Assembly (NCBI GenBank): GCA_019426215.1
Contig: CM033391.1
Span: 4,638,708-4,702,707 of the forward strand
Reading direction: 5' to 3'
Source of the DNA: Buddleja alternifolia
Taxonomy: Eukaryota > Streptophyta > Magnoliopsida > Lamiales > Scrophulariaceae
DNA: 64,000 bases
Shown here: piece by piece, positions 22,683 through 35,670 of the stretch
Layout of the letters: each line of letters opens with the position of its first letter
Numbering within the stretch: the stretch's first letter is position 1
Position numbers and translations under genes: made by a program
The notes under the pieces: model-generated
Told to the model about the DNA's origin: nothing
Seen by the model: the letters and a program-made list of their open reading frames with translations, nothing else
Database searches by the model: none

Positions 22683-24070
22683 ATGAAAAGGAATTACATA
22701 TCCTTGAATAAGAAACAAAAATAAGCAATTAGAAATAAAAAATAGTTTTGTCAAAATAAAACTAATATCTCTTAATTATCACAATATTTATATATGGAGC
22801 AAATCTCTATTTTTATGATTAATCACCTGTGGTATCCTATTTTGAATGGGTTATTATTTACTTAGAAATTTGGATATGAATCAACATTTATTTGCTAACC
22901 CAGAGATCTTTTTTTCATTTTTCCTATAAATGATAACTCGGAGTTCATAACGACTAAATGTACCTTTATATTTCCCGATAAAACTTTCTCGGGATAAAGT
23001 GTGTATTTCTTAAATATTGGGTAATTTGTTATCTTTCATACATTATTCAATTTAAAATTATTAATTGTACTTTTCAGTATAAGCATATAATCGAAAGGTA
23101 TACATATGTAAATTCCTAAGAATCTCTGGCTAGTTTAAATGGATCAAATAAAAAGATTGAACTTTAATTTGAAATATGCATATATAGCCGAGTCAAATTA
23201 AATAAATACTAATAGATTGTAATAAAAGCAATTAATTACTAAATAGAATTTAATTAATGAAAATGGAATTATACATTCTTGAATAAGAAACAAAACTAAG
23301 CGGTTACAAATAAAAAAATATTTCCATCTAGATTAGAACAGAAAATACTTTGTTGCAATAAAATCAATATCTCTTAATTATCATAATATTTATGGAGCAA
23401 ATCTCTATTTTTATGATTAATCACCTATCATGTTCTATTTTAAAGGTTGATTATTTACTTGTTAATTTGGATATGAATCAAAATTTGTTTGTTATGCAAG
23501 AGTCCTTTTTTATTGTTTGTGTCGGAAATAAATCACATAACACATAAGATTTCAACATATAAACACTTACAAATGTGAATCTTCACTTGGTTGTTTCACA
23601 GCCTCTTTCACACGGTTTTGATGCTCCAATTCGTCCACAAACTCAATCAAAGTGAGAGAGTTGTTTTCCACGATCCAAGTACTTCAAACCGGTGAATTTT
23701 CTTTGTCGAATTACACCAAAATATGATTTTCATGCCTTTGCATTTTTACCCCTCATTTTGCTGCGAAAATATGATGCTTGGATGTGTATTTAACATATCC
23801 CTATTTTCAGATAATAATAGAGATAATAAATGAGAAAGTTGGGGTGGTTTTTTCCTTAAAAAAACCACTCCCTCCATTTCCTATATTTCAAATGATATGG
23901 GTAGGGTCAAATCCTTATGAGCGACCCATAACCTGAATCTTATTTCCAATAGTTTGTTTTTCGCTAAATGATAACCCAGAGTTCAATCCAAGGTACCTTT
24001 ATGTTTGCTAGATTAGCAAACTTAATTTCTCAAAGGATAAATCGTTTGTATCGTGAATATTAGGTTTGAG
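22683..24070. repeat. Diverged tandem duplication (period about 577 bp) split by a solo LTR
   Basis: Bases about 22,683-23,050 match about 23,259-23,519 plus 23,957-24,070. Shared phrases include cttgaataagaaacaaaa, gagcaaatctctatttttat, attaatcacct and aaatgataac(t/c)c(g/a)gagttca. The copies differ at many positions, so the duplication is old. The second copy was later opened by the LTR at 23,520. Confidence 0.65.
23520..23951. mobile_element. Solo LTR, 432 bp
   Basis: The ends TGTCGGAAATAA and TTATTTCCAATA are inverted matches, as in many plant LTRs that begin TGT(T/C)GGAAATAA. A 5-bp duplication GTTTG lies at 23,515-23,519 and 23,952-23,956. Removing it restores continuity with the upstream copy of the tandem repeat, which supports the boundaries. 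No coding frame. Confidence 0.75.
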
Positions 24071-24080
24071 TGGCACATGA

Positions 24081-24598
24081 TGTTGTAAATATTTTCAATT
24101 TTCATGCAATTAAGAGAATGTCAATTTTCATATTATCATTTAATAAAAATGATGCATATATATAATATAATTTAAAAGCATAAGAAAGTAAGAAACGGCT
24201 GGCCTGTAGGAGTCACGCCACTTGACGCTGTCCTAAGATCGTGATGGCCTCCCCTCGTGCAGGTACTGTCGGCTCATCACCACCCCAAGATAAAACCCAA
24301 GAAGGCCACGCCGGTGTTCTCTTTGTGAGCACGTTCACAAGAGAACTTTGTGAACAAGACTTTATCATAGTTGCCTAATAGTATAGAAAATATAAAATGC
24401 TAGATGATGTATGCTTATATTGTTGTGTCTTCTAACTAAGACCCCTAGGACCTATTTATAGTGTTAGGATGCATGTTGAAACCTAAAATTAAAAGCACAA
24501 ATCAATACAATGTGGGAGGTTATGGTCAATATTGTTAATGCAAATAATGAAAATATTAAATTTGATTTTTGAAGTTTTGAAACTTCCAATTTCCAACA
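24081..24598 (-). repeat. 3' LTR of the LARD element
   Basis: The left copy of the 518-bp LTR lies next to the polypurine tract. It differs from the right copy at about four positions (for example caccaccccaag here, caccatcccaag in the other). Confidence 0.85.
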
Positions 24599-27500
24599 AT
24601 CCCCCACAAGGTTTAAAAACTTCAAATGATATATAAAATATATATAAAAGGGCAACTAAATACAATGCAATGGGTGCAGGAGCCTTCCGGGCTTGAACCT
24701 ACACTTAGTGTTGATGATTTCCATTTGAGGGAGCCATAATGGACTACGCCTGGAATTAGGTCCCTTGGCCAAACTTCAATACATCACACACACAGTATCG
24801 ACATCGGTCTCAGTTCGCGGGTTAGCGCATTAAAGGCCCTGCGCTCTAATCTTGATTCTCGTGAGGTCTCTAGGGTTAGCCCAACCCATAGCCACGGCCT
24901 ATGTATGGCAACTCTCACTTAGGTGAAACCTCCAAGGGTACGTGTGAACTCTACCCCGCGGATTATTTCCCGCCTTAGTCTCATTAAGGATCAAAGTCAA
25001 CCTTAACATCACACTATAAAAGCACTATCACTATAGGGACGGGAAGGAGACACTCTCCTCATAAATTAGTGCTAAATGAGTCACGCATTACAGGTTGTTC
25101 CTACCCATTGAACCTTCTTCATGGGGTCTCCAATCACAAAGGTTGGGTTACTCCCGGAGGTGACTCCCTTGTGGGCTTATGCCCATCCCTCTCGATGATT
25201 ACGGATCTAGCCTCTACACTTGTCCATATATGCTCACATTATATAAATTATATAATGATTCTCTTTTCTTTTCTCTTTTTTCTTTTTCACATGCATGTGT
25301 TATAATATATATCTTCACAAATAACCAATAGAGGTTAATTCGCAATTGAAATGTTTAGTAGTGTAAAGTTATAAATTTTCATCACAATCATTTTATTTAT
25401 TTTCCCAAATAACATTTTATAAAACTTCACCTTGAATTTTATAAGTCAGTCTTTTCAGTAAAATTCACACATTTACTAACTCGCAGTACTTGGCCAAATT
25501 TCATATTTTTTATCATAGAGACCAAAGCAACTTAAAAACCCCAATCATAAGACGGGTTAAGTAAAAGACACATTAAATGATATAAGACCAAATTTAATTG
25601 CAAAATACTCGATATACTCATCCATCAAGCTAACCCCCACATTTCACTAGATATATCCAATGTTTTAGGAATTAACCAATTGTATATAGTGTTTACACTT
25701 CTAATAATTAATTATTATTTTTTTATAACAACATTGTAGTTCTTGTTTAAAACAAAATATCAATTTTTTTTAATTTGTATTATTAAGTTTGGAAATAACA
25801 TTATGTCGCATAATAGAATTTCAGAAGATAATAAGAAGTTCTAGCTTTTTATATTTATTTATTTTTCTTTAAATAAAGACACTCACACTAAATTCAAAAT
25901 CACTATATCATGTGTTAGGAACAAGTTTTGGAAACACATTTAAACTTATCAATGATCTTTTGAAAATGAAATAATGAAACAAATCAATAATTCATGTAAA
26001 TATAGCTCAAAAAGTAGGATTTAGTATAAAACCATTTTTCAACATATTCACAAAATATAAAAGTTTGTATGGTATATATGGTACTCTAGGACAACATCCA
26101 AAATATATCTTAATACCATAATTGTTTTTTTTTAATTGAAAAATAAATTGAATTTAATAATCAAATATTCAGATTTCTAAATCATTTTGTCTAACCACAA
26201 AACATTTAAAAGTATAAATATTGGGAGCTTGCTTTGATCCGACCATAATATGGACATTATTAATGTAAAATGATTTATAGTTACTATCACAGAATGTTTT
26301 TTTTTTCTTTTGCAAATTAAGTTAATATCTAACAACTTGTACTCATATGATGTATGTACAATTTTCAAAATACTACATTTTCTCAATTTATCACAATCTC
26401 AATAATTGCGTCTTTCATTTATTTCTAACACAATTTTTCCGAAGAAAATAAATGTTGTTTGATCAGACAATTTCGTATTAAAATTCACAAAATATTTAAC
26501 ATGAAAGAGAGCATATCTCAAATTTTTAAATATGTCTAACATTGCCAAAGTTTGGAGCTTTAGAGTAGCATAAAGTTTGTCACGCTTTCCAAGTCAACTC
26601 ATTAGATTTTATGCCATGGAACAAATATATTAAAAAGAAATTTAATATGTTCAATATGGGAATCAAAGTGATGATCATAAGTCTCATGAACATATATTTT
26701 ATTCTAAACAATTATTCATGAATTTTTTTTTAATTTTTTTTTTCAAATAAAATTTAAAGCACCATTGTCATTCCAAACGTTGCCACATAAAATCTTTATA
26801 GCAACAATTTTATATTTAAAACTTTCTTCGAAGTGAGATTCTATAAAGTGGGAACAACAAATTTGAGTATTTCGAAAATTGCATGCTTAGAGAAAATTTA
26901 AAAGTTATGTACTAAAGACAATGTAATTTTTGAAAATAAAAGCTATGCTTAAACTAAACTTTTAAGTACCACTCTAATCATGCTGAGGTCATTAGATTGG
27001 CCATATCACCATGTATAAAAATTTCAAGAAGTTTAAAATATTGAGAGATGTGCCTCCCATATGATTAGGAGTCTATTATGCTAATCTTGACTTTTTCACA
27101 GTTTTCAAATATATCATTTATAGCACATAACAAAATAGTTAAACAATTTCTTTCTGTAAGAGTAATTATGAAATTCTCATTATAGAGTTTTCATACTATA
27201 ATTTGGATAAAAGAAACATACACCTCAAAATTTCATTAAAATATATTTTTCAAACTTTTGAAAGTAAATCAAAATTTAACTCACCATGTCCATTGAGATG
27301 CTTGTCAAACTCCTCACAAATTAAGGAATAAAATGTTTTACGAATGGATATGACATTGGCCAATGATATACTATTCTAGTTATCAATATCCTTAGGCATT
27401 GTCATTGGACAAATCAAAATATACTCATTTATATTAATCATAAAAGTTATATATAAGTGATTTTGTAGTCGAAAATCGTATGTTGGTCATTGAATTTTTT

Positions 27501-29353
27501 ATTTTATTTTTTAATCACAATTGGGTGTCAATAATCATGCAACATCGAATATATGAAATTTTCACTTGCATATACTATATTACATATAGCTACCTCAAAA
27601 TCATAAAAGAAGATGAGTAAGCACACATGCACGAAGAAGAAAATATTACTTAATCGACATGCGTGTTCTAAGGATATAAGATACTATGACGTGATAACAA
27701 GGAAATATATCATTCCTTTCTGACACAGTTATGAATGTGACTAACATTTGTAGAGAATTAAAAGTTCTAAAAATTAATATATATCACCGTTTAAAGAGAA
27801 TATCAAATGATTTATTAGTTTCCTATTTTTATATCTCTGTCTCTGCCTCTTTTTCTTATTTTCTAGAATTAAAAATAAGTGAATAATTTAATGACATTTT
27901 TATATTATGGAAATGTAACTTCCGAAGAATTCATTATTATTAATAGCTAGCATTTTGATTTCTTTTATTATTCTCAAACTCAACTAGCCGTTGGAATATT
28001 ATATACTAGAATTCACAAAATAAGTGTTTGCTCATATAATAGATTTAAAATGTATTTCGTCTGATATGAAATTAAAAGAACATTCAAATTATTCATAGCC
28101 AGGCAATTAAAATTTCCTTCACTCATGCATATTCATTGGAATCAACCACCATCAATCTCAAGTTTCACACAACAAAATAAGCAGACTGAAATTAACTTCT
28201 TCTTTTTTCATTAAGTAAATAAATTAATTACCTTGAATATAAGTTTGGTACTAAAAGAATTTATTTTACCATATGTCTCTGAAAATCTTAATGCAATATT
28301 TGAAGCTTCCGGTTCAGTTTTCAAATAGTAATTGAAATGCATTAACCAAAAATGCTCATACTCTTAAAGAATATGAACTAAGAACAAATCATATGCAATG
28401 AAAGAGGTAGAGTCATTAAGCAGTGAATTGTCTAAGACAAAATTAATGAACAAAAACTCACATACAATCTTCTAGTAGTAACTTGGATTTTTTTTTCTTT
28501 TATTAATTGGAGTCAAGATAACGTCCAAAATAATGTGAAATAATTGCAATTATTAAATCACCAGTCACTCCAAAATTTTAAATTTTGTAAACGGTTACTA
28601 TTACTAATGTTGACACATAAATTGCAAATTTTACTGTTATGTAGCTTAAATGAAAATGTCAAAATATATTAATTAAAAGGTTTCCTACAGGTGAATTAAC
28701 TTTTACTTTTACGTGGGGATGACAATTCTTTTCCTTTCCTTTTATTTATTATTATTATTTTTTAATTTTAGTATAATCAAAATTGACACATGCACAAGAA
28801 AATTAATTTGGCTAGTCTATTGAGATGCTAGCTGTCAAAACCAAAATTAAAGTAGTAAAGATATTGTTAGTTTATTATTATTAAATCACAATTTTGTAAG
28901 GAAGAAACCACACCAATGATTATTGCATGTACAGTAACTTTTGAAATGAAGGTTGTCTTAGTAAAATTTCTTTCTATTAATATGTGCAATTGCAAAATTT
29001 GACACAACCTCTGTAGTTATATACTTTTGATAAGGAGAATTATTAGAATTTATCATCAATAGACAAATGAACAAATTGTTTCAGATTTGCAGAAAATATA
29101 AATGCACTTCTTTTAGGTAATTGCAACCGTAGAGAATAAAGATAATATAGATTATATTACATGCATGTATTGAAAATAGAACTTAGTTTTTGTGATTTTA
29201 GAGTAATGATAATATGCAGCTATAGCTCATATAGACAGTGAAGTTACAGTAAAAAACTAGAATAGATAGGCAATACAATAAACACCAACATAGAATATCA
29301 GGTTAGCAGCAGGTATCAAAATTAACATAAAACAAATCATCACGATCTTAGAT

Positions 29354-29871
29354 TGTTGTAAATATTTTCAATTTTCATGCAATTAAGAGAATGTCAATTT
29401 TCATATTATCATTTAATAAAAATGATGCATATATATAATATAATTTAAAAACATAAGAAAGTAAGAAACGGCTGGCCTGTAGGAGTCACGCCACTTGACG
29501 CTGTCCTAAGATCGTGATGGCCTCCCCTCGTGCAGGTACTGTCGGCTCATCACCATCCCAAGATAAAACCCAAGAAGGCCACGCCGGTGTTCTCTTTGTG
29601 AGCACGTTCACAAGAGAACTTTGTGAACAAGACTTTATCATAGTTGCCTAATAGTATAGAAAATATAAAATGCAAGATGATGTATGCTTATATTGTTGTG
29701 TCTTCTAACTAAGACCCCTAGGACCTATTTATAGTGTTAGGATGCATGTTGAAACCTAAAATTAAAAGCACAAATCAATACAATGTGGGAGGTTATGGTC
29801 AATGTTGTTAATGCAAATAATGAAAATATTAAATTTGATTTTTGAAGTTTTGAAACTTCCAATTTCCAACA
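29354..29871 (-). repeat. 5' LTR of the LARD element
   Basis: The right copy of the 518-bp LTR. Transcription on the minus strand would start downstream of the TATAAATA word near 29,725-29,735. Confidence 0.85.
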
Positions 29872-29876
29872 CATGA

Positions 29877-32321
29877 TATGTATGAACGTTTTGCTATTTT
29901 TATAATAATGTATTATCAAATTGATTCGATTTAAAATTATTAATTGTACTTAGTATTTGATATCTTTATATAATGTATCGGGTTTTTCCTTCAAGACAGT
30001 GTAGATGATATGACAATGAGCTATTTATCTGGAAGCTATTAAAAAAATCTAAATTATTCATAAATTATGAAAAAAAAAAAATCCAAATACTACTCTTTGA
30101 AAAGAATTATTTCCAAATTATCATGCTTTGGAAAATATTTCTGGAATGAGTCTTATGGCAACATGTATCTCCAGGTGAAAATAAATTTATTCATTACTAT
30201 TTCTTTTTATTTTCCATTTTGTAGTCCTCACATTGTTGGAATATCACAATTCTTTTAAGTATTAACAATTTTGTAAGACTTCAACCTTCCGCCCAATCGA
30301 AAAGAAGAAAAGTATCAATAAAATCCACGCTTTCAATTCTCTTTACAGCGAATTAGGTCTACATCGCCAGGTTTTGTCGAACTAAAGGAGGGGGAAAAAA
30401 ACCTCTCCTGTGTACATAATATCATGCAACCTATCCACTTGAGATTTGTGAAATTTACAAGGGTCTAACGTAGATTAATGGTAAAAGTCCACTTTAACTT
30501 AGCGACACCAAAAAAGATTAATACAAATTTGTTTGAAAAGTTCAAAATATCAAAAAGATAACTTATTCCACTTTTAAGTTTTGATCGAGGCAGTTTTGAT
30601 AATTAATTACACCAAACTCCAAGGGTCTAGGTGTAATTATACCAAAATAAATAAAAATAAAAAGACCATGCAAGAAACGAGATTGGTTGGGGGGGGGATC
30701 GGGTGGTGTTGGGGCTTTATGCAAATAACCAGCGATGGCAGCCAAAAAAAGAGCTCATGTGTTGGAAATGAGTGCTGGTTGTGCTGTCAGCGAGGGTGTG
30801 GGTAGGTTCAAGGGTTTGGTGGGTGGTATTTGTCACGCCTTGTACCCGCGAGCCCATTGGACGTAAAGCGTGCCTCCAAACTCACTGATCGTAAGCTAAA
30901 ATAGTTAGGCATCTAAACTACGGTCCAAAATTGATATTTATTGTTACAATTAAGCTCATGGGCAATTATTTATAAATTGTTCCTTTTTTTTGAAATTTCT
31001 CCCATGTGGACCTACTTGGGGGGACAGTGGTGGCTTTAGCGGAATGGATGAAGCTAGAATAAGAAGAAGAAAAATAGTTACCAAAAATGCACATTTTTTG
31101 TGATCTCACTTGAGCCGCACATGCCAATTTCATACAAATACATGACATAATCATATTTTGGAATAAAAAACGCACATTTATAATACTAAAGTCAAAAATA
31201 TTGTGACCAAAAGCACACATGAGCTAAATTATGGGATCAAAATTGCAATTTCCCATTATAATTGGTTAAGATTATACGAAAAAAAAAATCCCCACTTACA
31301 GAAGACAGAAGGACGTCTAAGGAACTCATCAACTGAAAAATGAAAATTCTAACTGCGACTAACGGAGGGGTTATTTGTTAGACGGGAAGTACCTCGCAGT
31401 ATATAATTATATTAACGTTTTCTTTTAATTAGACCTTAAGTCAATAGGATATACTTCACCTTTGTCTTTTTGTAATATTTATTACTTAGTCCAAAGCAAA
31501 GATTTATACTTGTCTAATACATAAGTATACTGTACAAATACAACGTACAAAATACAAGGATACAACGTACAAAAACGTAGAGGATCGACAAACTTTGCGT
31601 ACGGGCATTGTTCAACCTTATATTTATCCACAAAATACAAGGATACAACTTTCACAAGGCTTGCACACACCGGAATTGTGCAGTTCGTGGGTGATATATA
31701 AAGCATACAAAATGGTGCGGTTGAAAACTCTCAACAGCTGGAGAATTCACTCAATCCTATACATTAACACCTTTCTGTTTTCTTGCAGTTTAGAAGCTTT
31801 CTTCCATTTATCCGGCACAGCAACCAGTCTTCCTTGAGTCATGTGTCGAGCAGTTGTCCTGGATAATGTTGTCCAACTGCTCGCGTACGTCCCGCACATG
31901 ACTCGGCGCCCAGCATCTACCGTTCCCAGTGTTCATCGTGTGTTGCTTGTGCACATCACAATTCACACATCCCCGCACGTCCCACGCCAACCGTACGCAC
32001 GCTAGGTCACTGTCTTACACGCTTCGTTCATCGAACGTCATGGTGCACGTTGGGTCCTGTTTACACCCAACACTCGTCCACTGTTGCACAATTCCTTTGC
32101 CACCGGTCCAGTGTCTGCTCCATGTGCCCGACCGTCTTGCATCGCTCAAGAACTCTCTGGCATGCTCCGCATTGAGTCGGATCAAATTGTCTACGTACAG
32201 TCATCCCTTCCAACGTCATGTGTCACAAGGTATCCAACAAGTAAGCCAGTGTCAGACACCAGTACTTTAATTAGCCAACTCGTCGTGCCGCTCAGCGGAA
32301 CCTGTTGTCCGACGCTCCCAC
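29877..32321. other. Non-coding stretch with LTR fragments
   Basis: AT-rich to 30,830. At 30,836 the phrase tgtcacgccttgtacccg resembles the end of the solo LTR at 19,352 and may be a truncated relative. One end of an 'attgcaatttccc' type element lies at 31,231-31,245 without a partner. Bases 31,820-32,320 are GC-richer with open frames on both strands (for example 32,084-32,332 plus) but no recognisable domain; this may be retroelement interior. Confidence 0.35.
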
Positions 32322-32687
32322 TGTTGAATTAATTATTGAACCTGCACATTTGATTTACATTCAGTTGTTTTAGTCCTAGTTTTTAGGATTTTAGTTACTT
32401 ACGGCAAATTGGGGATTTTTTATGTTTTAGTTGCCTAAGTTTTAGGAAAAGTCTGTTATGAAGCTTATAAAAGACTTTATATTGGAGGAAGACAACGAAC
32501 TCATATGATATGATGTAGTTGCAGTAGTAAATCCGACGATGAAAGAGTTGATGAATATCTTCATGCGAAGTTGGAGAAGAATAACCATATTTTAGGGATA
32601 TTTTATTATCTAGTAGTGGAAAATTCTAACCCATACCCGGCTTGGCTGCACCCAAGTGTATTTCACAGAGAGAGTGTATTACACTTG
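32322..32687 (+). repeat. Copia-type LTR remnant (tentative)
   Basis: The segment starts TGTTGAATTAATTATTG, a common copia LTR opening, and holds a promoter-like GCTTATAAAAGAC near 32,463. It is cut by the insertion of the next element at 32,688; its right part would lie after 37,377. No partner LTR was found. Confidence 0.35.
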
Positions 32688-33636
32688 TGTTTCGTAAAAA
32701 AAAAACAATCTAGATTAGGGAGGAATCAACTGCGCGTTCCAAGCCCCGCGATAATTCTTCACTTAGAATTATCTCTCAACCCCCGCGTTCAAGTTCGATA
32801 CGCTAGACGGTGGTTCAGACTTTAACACTTCGACGTGTTGTTTAAATTAGTTGTTAGGACCGCAATTGACTAAAATATTTATCGTCTTCGAATGACACAA
32901 TAATACAGTGAAGGAAAGATTCAAGTCCAGATAAAAACTATCTCTCTGATACTTAAATCTGACACAAGATAGTCTTATACCTACGTGAGAATCTCTCGAT
33001 CGAATGTATTATTTTTTTTTTAACCCCTGCGCTCGAGTCGCATTAATTGAAGTGTTAGTTGTTCATTTCGAATATGAAAAACACTGAATCGAAAGACTCA
33101 AGTCAAGATACAAATTACCTATCCGATACTTAAATCTGAATAAAAGATAATTCATATCTCCATGAAAGTTTTCAATTCTGAAACATTACAAGCAATCGAA
33201 TGCGCTAATGCAAATACAAGCCTGGAAGGCAAATCTCATCGAGTCGAATAGTAAATTACACTATGGGCTACTCCTAAATTACGCTACGATCTACTCCTAC
33301 ATTACGCTAGACACTACTCCTAAGAAAACGAAAATGCAGAAGTCTGATGATCTTGCGATGTTTTTTCTGTCTCTGTACATGGTTTGTATATATATTGGTC
33401 TATGAAGAAACCCACGTTCCTTTTCTTCGGGAACCGCCTTCAACCGTCTTCAACTGCTCTTTCAAATATTTTTGAATTAGCGCACTTCTGCAGATGATTG
33501 TCTATTTGGACCATATTTTATTTCTTCAGATTCGATTCTTGGGTTTTATTAACTCAGCCCCTTCTTTTCGAATTTCTACAATTTGGGCTATTTGGGCTCT
33601 GTATTTCGAAAGCCCAATTATTTTATGGTGTAAACA
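32688..33636 (-). repeat. 3' LTR of the gene-capturing element
   Basis: Left copy of the 949-bp LTR, adjoining the polypurine tract. An incidental 65-codon frame occurs at the same place in both LTR copies (33,208-33,405 here); it has no recognisable domain and is not called as a gene. Confidence 0.85.
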
Positions 33637-34239
33637 AATGCCCCCCTAATATACATGAACGTTTCGAGTTCATGTGTATTAAAAAACTCGTCTCGAACAG
33701 GCATCTTCCTTTTCACTTTCTCGAAGAAAAGAGCTATCTTGTCATACATCTCGAAATTTGTTTTCTCTCGAAACATTCATCTTCCTCGCTTACACTCTTT
33801 TAATTGCGGCTTCCCATACTTTTTCTAGCTTAGTCGAACGAGCTGCTCGAGCAGCCAGCTTCGAGTCAATAGTTAAGGTCGAGCGGGTCAGGTGCTTGAG
33901 TGATGATTTGAGGTATATATGTGAGTTATGTTGAGTGACATTGAATATACATACATATTCATATTATATATATATATGCATATAACAAAGAAAAAGTAAT
34001 GTTGAAGTTGAAGTGTTAATGAATCAGCAATGATGAATTAAATGAAAAGAAAAAGTAAAGGACGACAAATGCTCGATTGGTAAGCTTAGGAAGACTGATT
34101 TCGATTTCGATTTCCATACAATGTGGAAAATAGTTTCGGTTATATGGCCCAAGTTTCGATTATATAGCCCATTACAATCGAAACCTTTAACCACCGAATA
34201 GATATATTAACAAAGCTGGACACATTTGACTAAAAAGTC

Positions 34240-34613
34240 AAATCAGGAGCATATTTCCAAACTTTCACCATTCCTTTTTCCTTATTACTCCTTGATGATA
34301 ATTACAGCTAGAAAGAAATTATTTCCTTTTACCACCACCATAAATATCTTATTTTGACAGCTTTTTGCTTTTTCCCCTCTTCTCATAAGAAGAAAACACA
34401 AACACGAAACAAAACATCAGAAGAAGAAGACGAAGCAGAAATGGTGAAAGATAGGAAGATCGGAATAGCCATGGATTTCTCGAAGAACAGCACGGCGGCG
34501 CTGCAATGATTGATCGATAGTCTAGCCGATAAAGGCGACACTTTCTGCATCCTCCACATCAAATCTAACCATGTCGACGAGTCTCGCACTCAGCTCTGGT
34601 CTAAATCTGGTTC
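34240..34613 (+). pseudogene. Captured universal-stress-protein gene fragment (upstream region plus start of exon 1)
   Basis: From the ATG at 34,441 the frame reads MVKDRKIGIAMDFSKNSTAA, then after a stop continues IDSLADKGDTFCILHIK and DESRTQLWSKSGS. This is the N-terminal part of a plant UspA-type protein of the PHOS32/PHOS34 group: beta strand 1 with the nucleotide-binding Asp, then the DKGDT loop. A TGA at 34,507-34,509 replaces the tryptophan expected in the family. Homology ends in mid-exon near 34,613. The about 200 bases before the ATG look like a normal plant promoter and 5' leader (AT-rich, then A-rich with agaagaagaagacgaagc), so they were probably captured too; this left limit is inferred. 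It lies antisense to its host element. Confidence 0.75.
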
Positions 34614-34629
34614 TAATTTCGAAAAGGCA

Positions 34630-35190
34630 CTCAAGAATGGCAAGACCCCACGAGCAGCGAATATGTATTATGTAGTATCTCGAACATGTTATGCTTCGAG
34701 CATTTAGTTTTTCGAGTGTGTTGAATTTCGAGAATGTAATATCTCGAGTATATCTTATTTCGAGTACATAATATTTCGAACATGTCTTATTTCGAGTATA
34801 TGATATTTCGAAAATGTCTTATTTCGCATACTTTGATATTGCGAAACTCAACGATTTCGAGCATGATGTATTTTCGGATTTTTTTTTTTTTTTTTTTTGA
34901 ACATGAAATTTTCGAGCATGACATATTCGATGTCTTTCTTTCGAGTACCTCAAGCTTCGAGCAGGATGGCATTTCGAGTACTCTAAATTTCTAAATCATA
35001 GTTTTTCGAATGCATAATTTTCGAATGTATGAATGTTTCGAGTATGATGATTCTCGAGTGCATGTGTATTTCGAGCATGATGATCCTCTAGTTTACCGAT
35101 CTCTCGAGCGTCCTTTGTATTCGAGCGTATGTTTTTAAGTTCAACTCGCATCTCAAGTGATGGTATCTCGAGCAACCGATTTCAACCATA
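34630..35190. repeat. Degenerate array of TTCGAG-containing units
   Basis: Words such as atttcgagtacat, atttcgaacatgtctt and tttcgagcatgatg recur every 18-24 bases for over 500 bases. A T run of about 18 lies at 34,878. The units are too irregular to fix one consensus. This is interior DNA of the LTR element. Confidence 0.75.
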
Positions 35191-35394
35191 CCTTGTTCTC
35201 GAGAAATATAAGACGTGGACGTCATCAGAAAAGTCAAGTGCAAAGTAGGATCCAAAAAGATGTGGTACTGTCAATTTATTGCAAACATTAATTGTAATAA
35301 CATATTACAACCCCATGTACCCTAAAAAATTTGTTTTGTCTTTCTTTCGATTTTTTTAACCAAATTCATAAAAAGTTGTATTCCTTCTGATTTT

Positions 35395-35670
35395 TTAGCA
35401 GATCTTTCGAATGAAACTGCAACTCTCGAGGTATCTTTAACTGAGTGAACATCTCTCGAGGTCGAAACGGTGAACACCCGCGAAATTGGGCCCCTTTTTG
35501 AACCTTCAATTTAGGGCATTCGAGTTGAAGAAATCATTTAACCCGTGGATGAAACTCCAGAAGATAATGTCCTTCGAATGAAACTGCAACTCTCGAGTTG
35601 TTTTTAACTGAGTCAAAATCTCTTGAGGTCAAAAATAGTGAACACCCTCAAGACTGGGCCCCTTTTCGTC
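35395..35670. repeat. Direct repeat of about 100 bp inside the LTR element
   Basis: The phrase 'ttcgaatgaaactgcaactc' occurs at about 35,406 and 35,574. It is followed each time by a related stretch ending near gggccccttttt or gggccccttttc. Confidence 0.7.

Larger units (their letters stand above)
24081..29871 (-). mobile_element. Non-coding LTR retroelement (LARD-type), 5,791 bp
   Basis: Two 518-bp LTRs (24,081-24,598 and 29,354-29,871) differ by about four bases by eye. They start TGTTG and end CAACA. A 5-bp duplication CATGA lies at 24,076-24,080 and 29,872-29,876. A pyrimidine tract (atcccccacaagg at 24,599) next to the left LTR is a polypurine tract on the minus strand, so the element runs right to left. 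Within each LTR the minus strand carries the promoter-like ACTATAAATAGGTCC. The 4.75-kb interior has no gag or pol frame. It is AT-rich except for a GC-richer block at about 24,660-25,230 beside the polypurine tract. I could not match the primer-binding site to a known tRNA. The high LTR identity implies recent movement using enzymes supplied in trans. Confidence 0.88.

Noticed and set aside
24464..24655. Minus-strand ORF also present at 29,737-29,919
   Set aside because: Part of the duplicated LTR of the LARD element, not a gene pair.
30966..31260. MITE ending 'attgcaatttccc' at 31,231-31,245
   Set aside because: Only one end is visible; no inverted partner or duplication was found.
33208..33405. 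65-codon ORF repeated at 36,944-37,141
   Set aside because: It lies within both LTR copies; its repetition reflects LTR identity and it has no domain.
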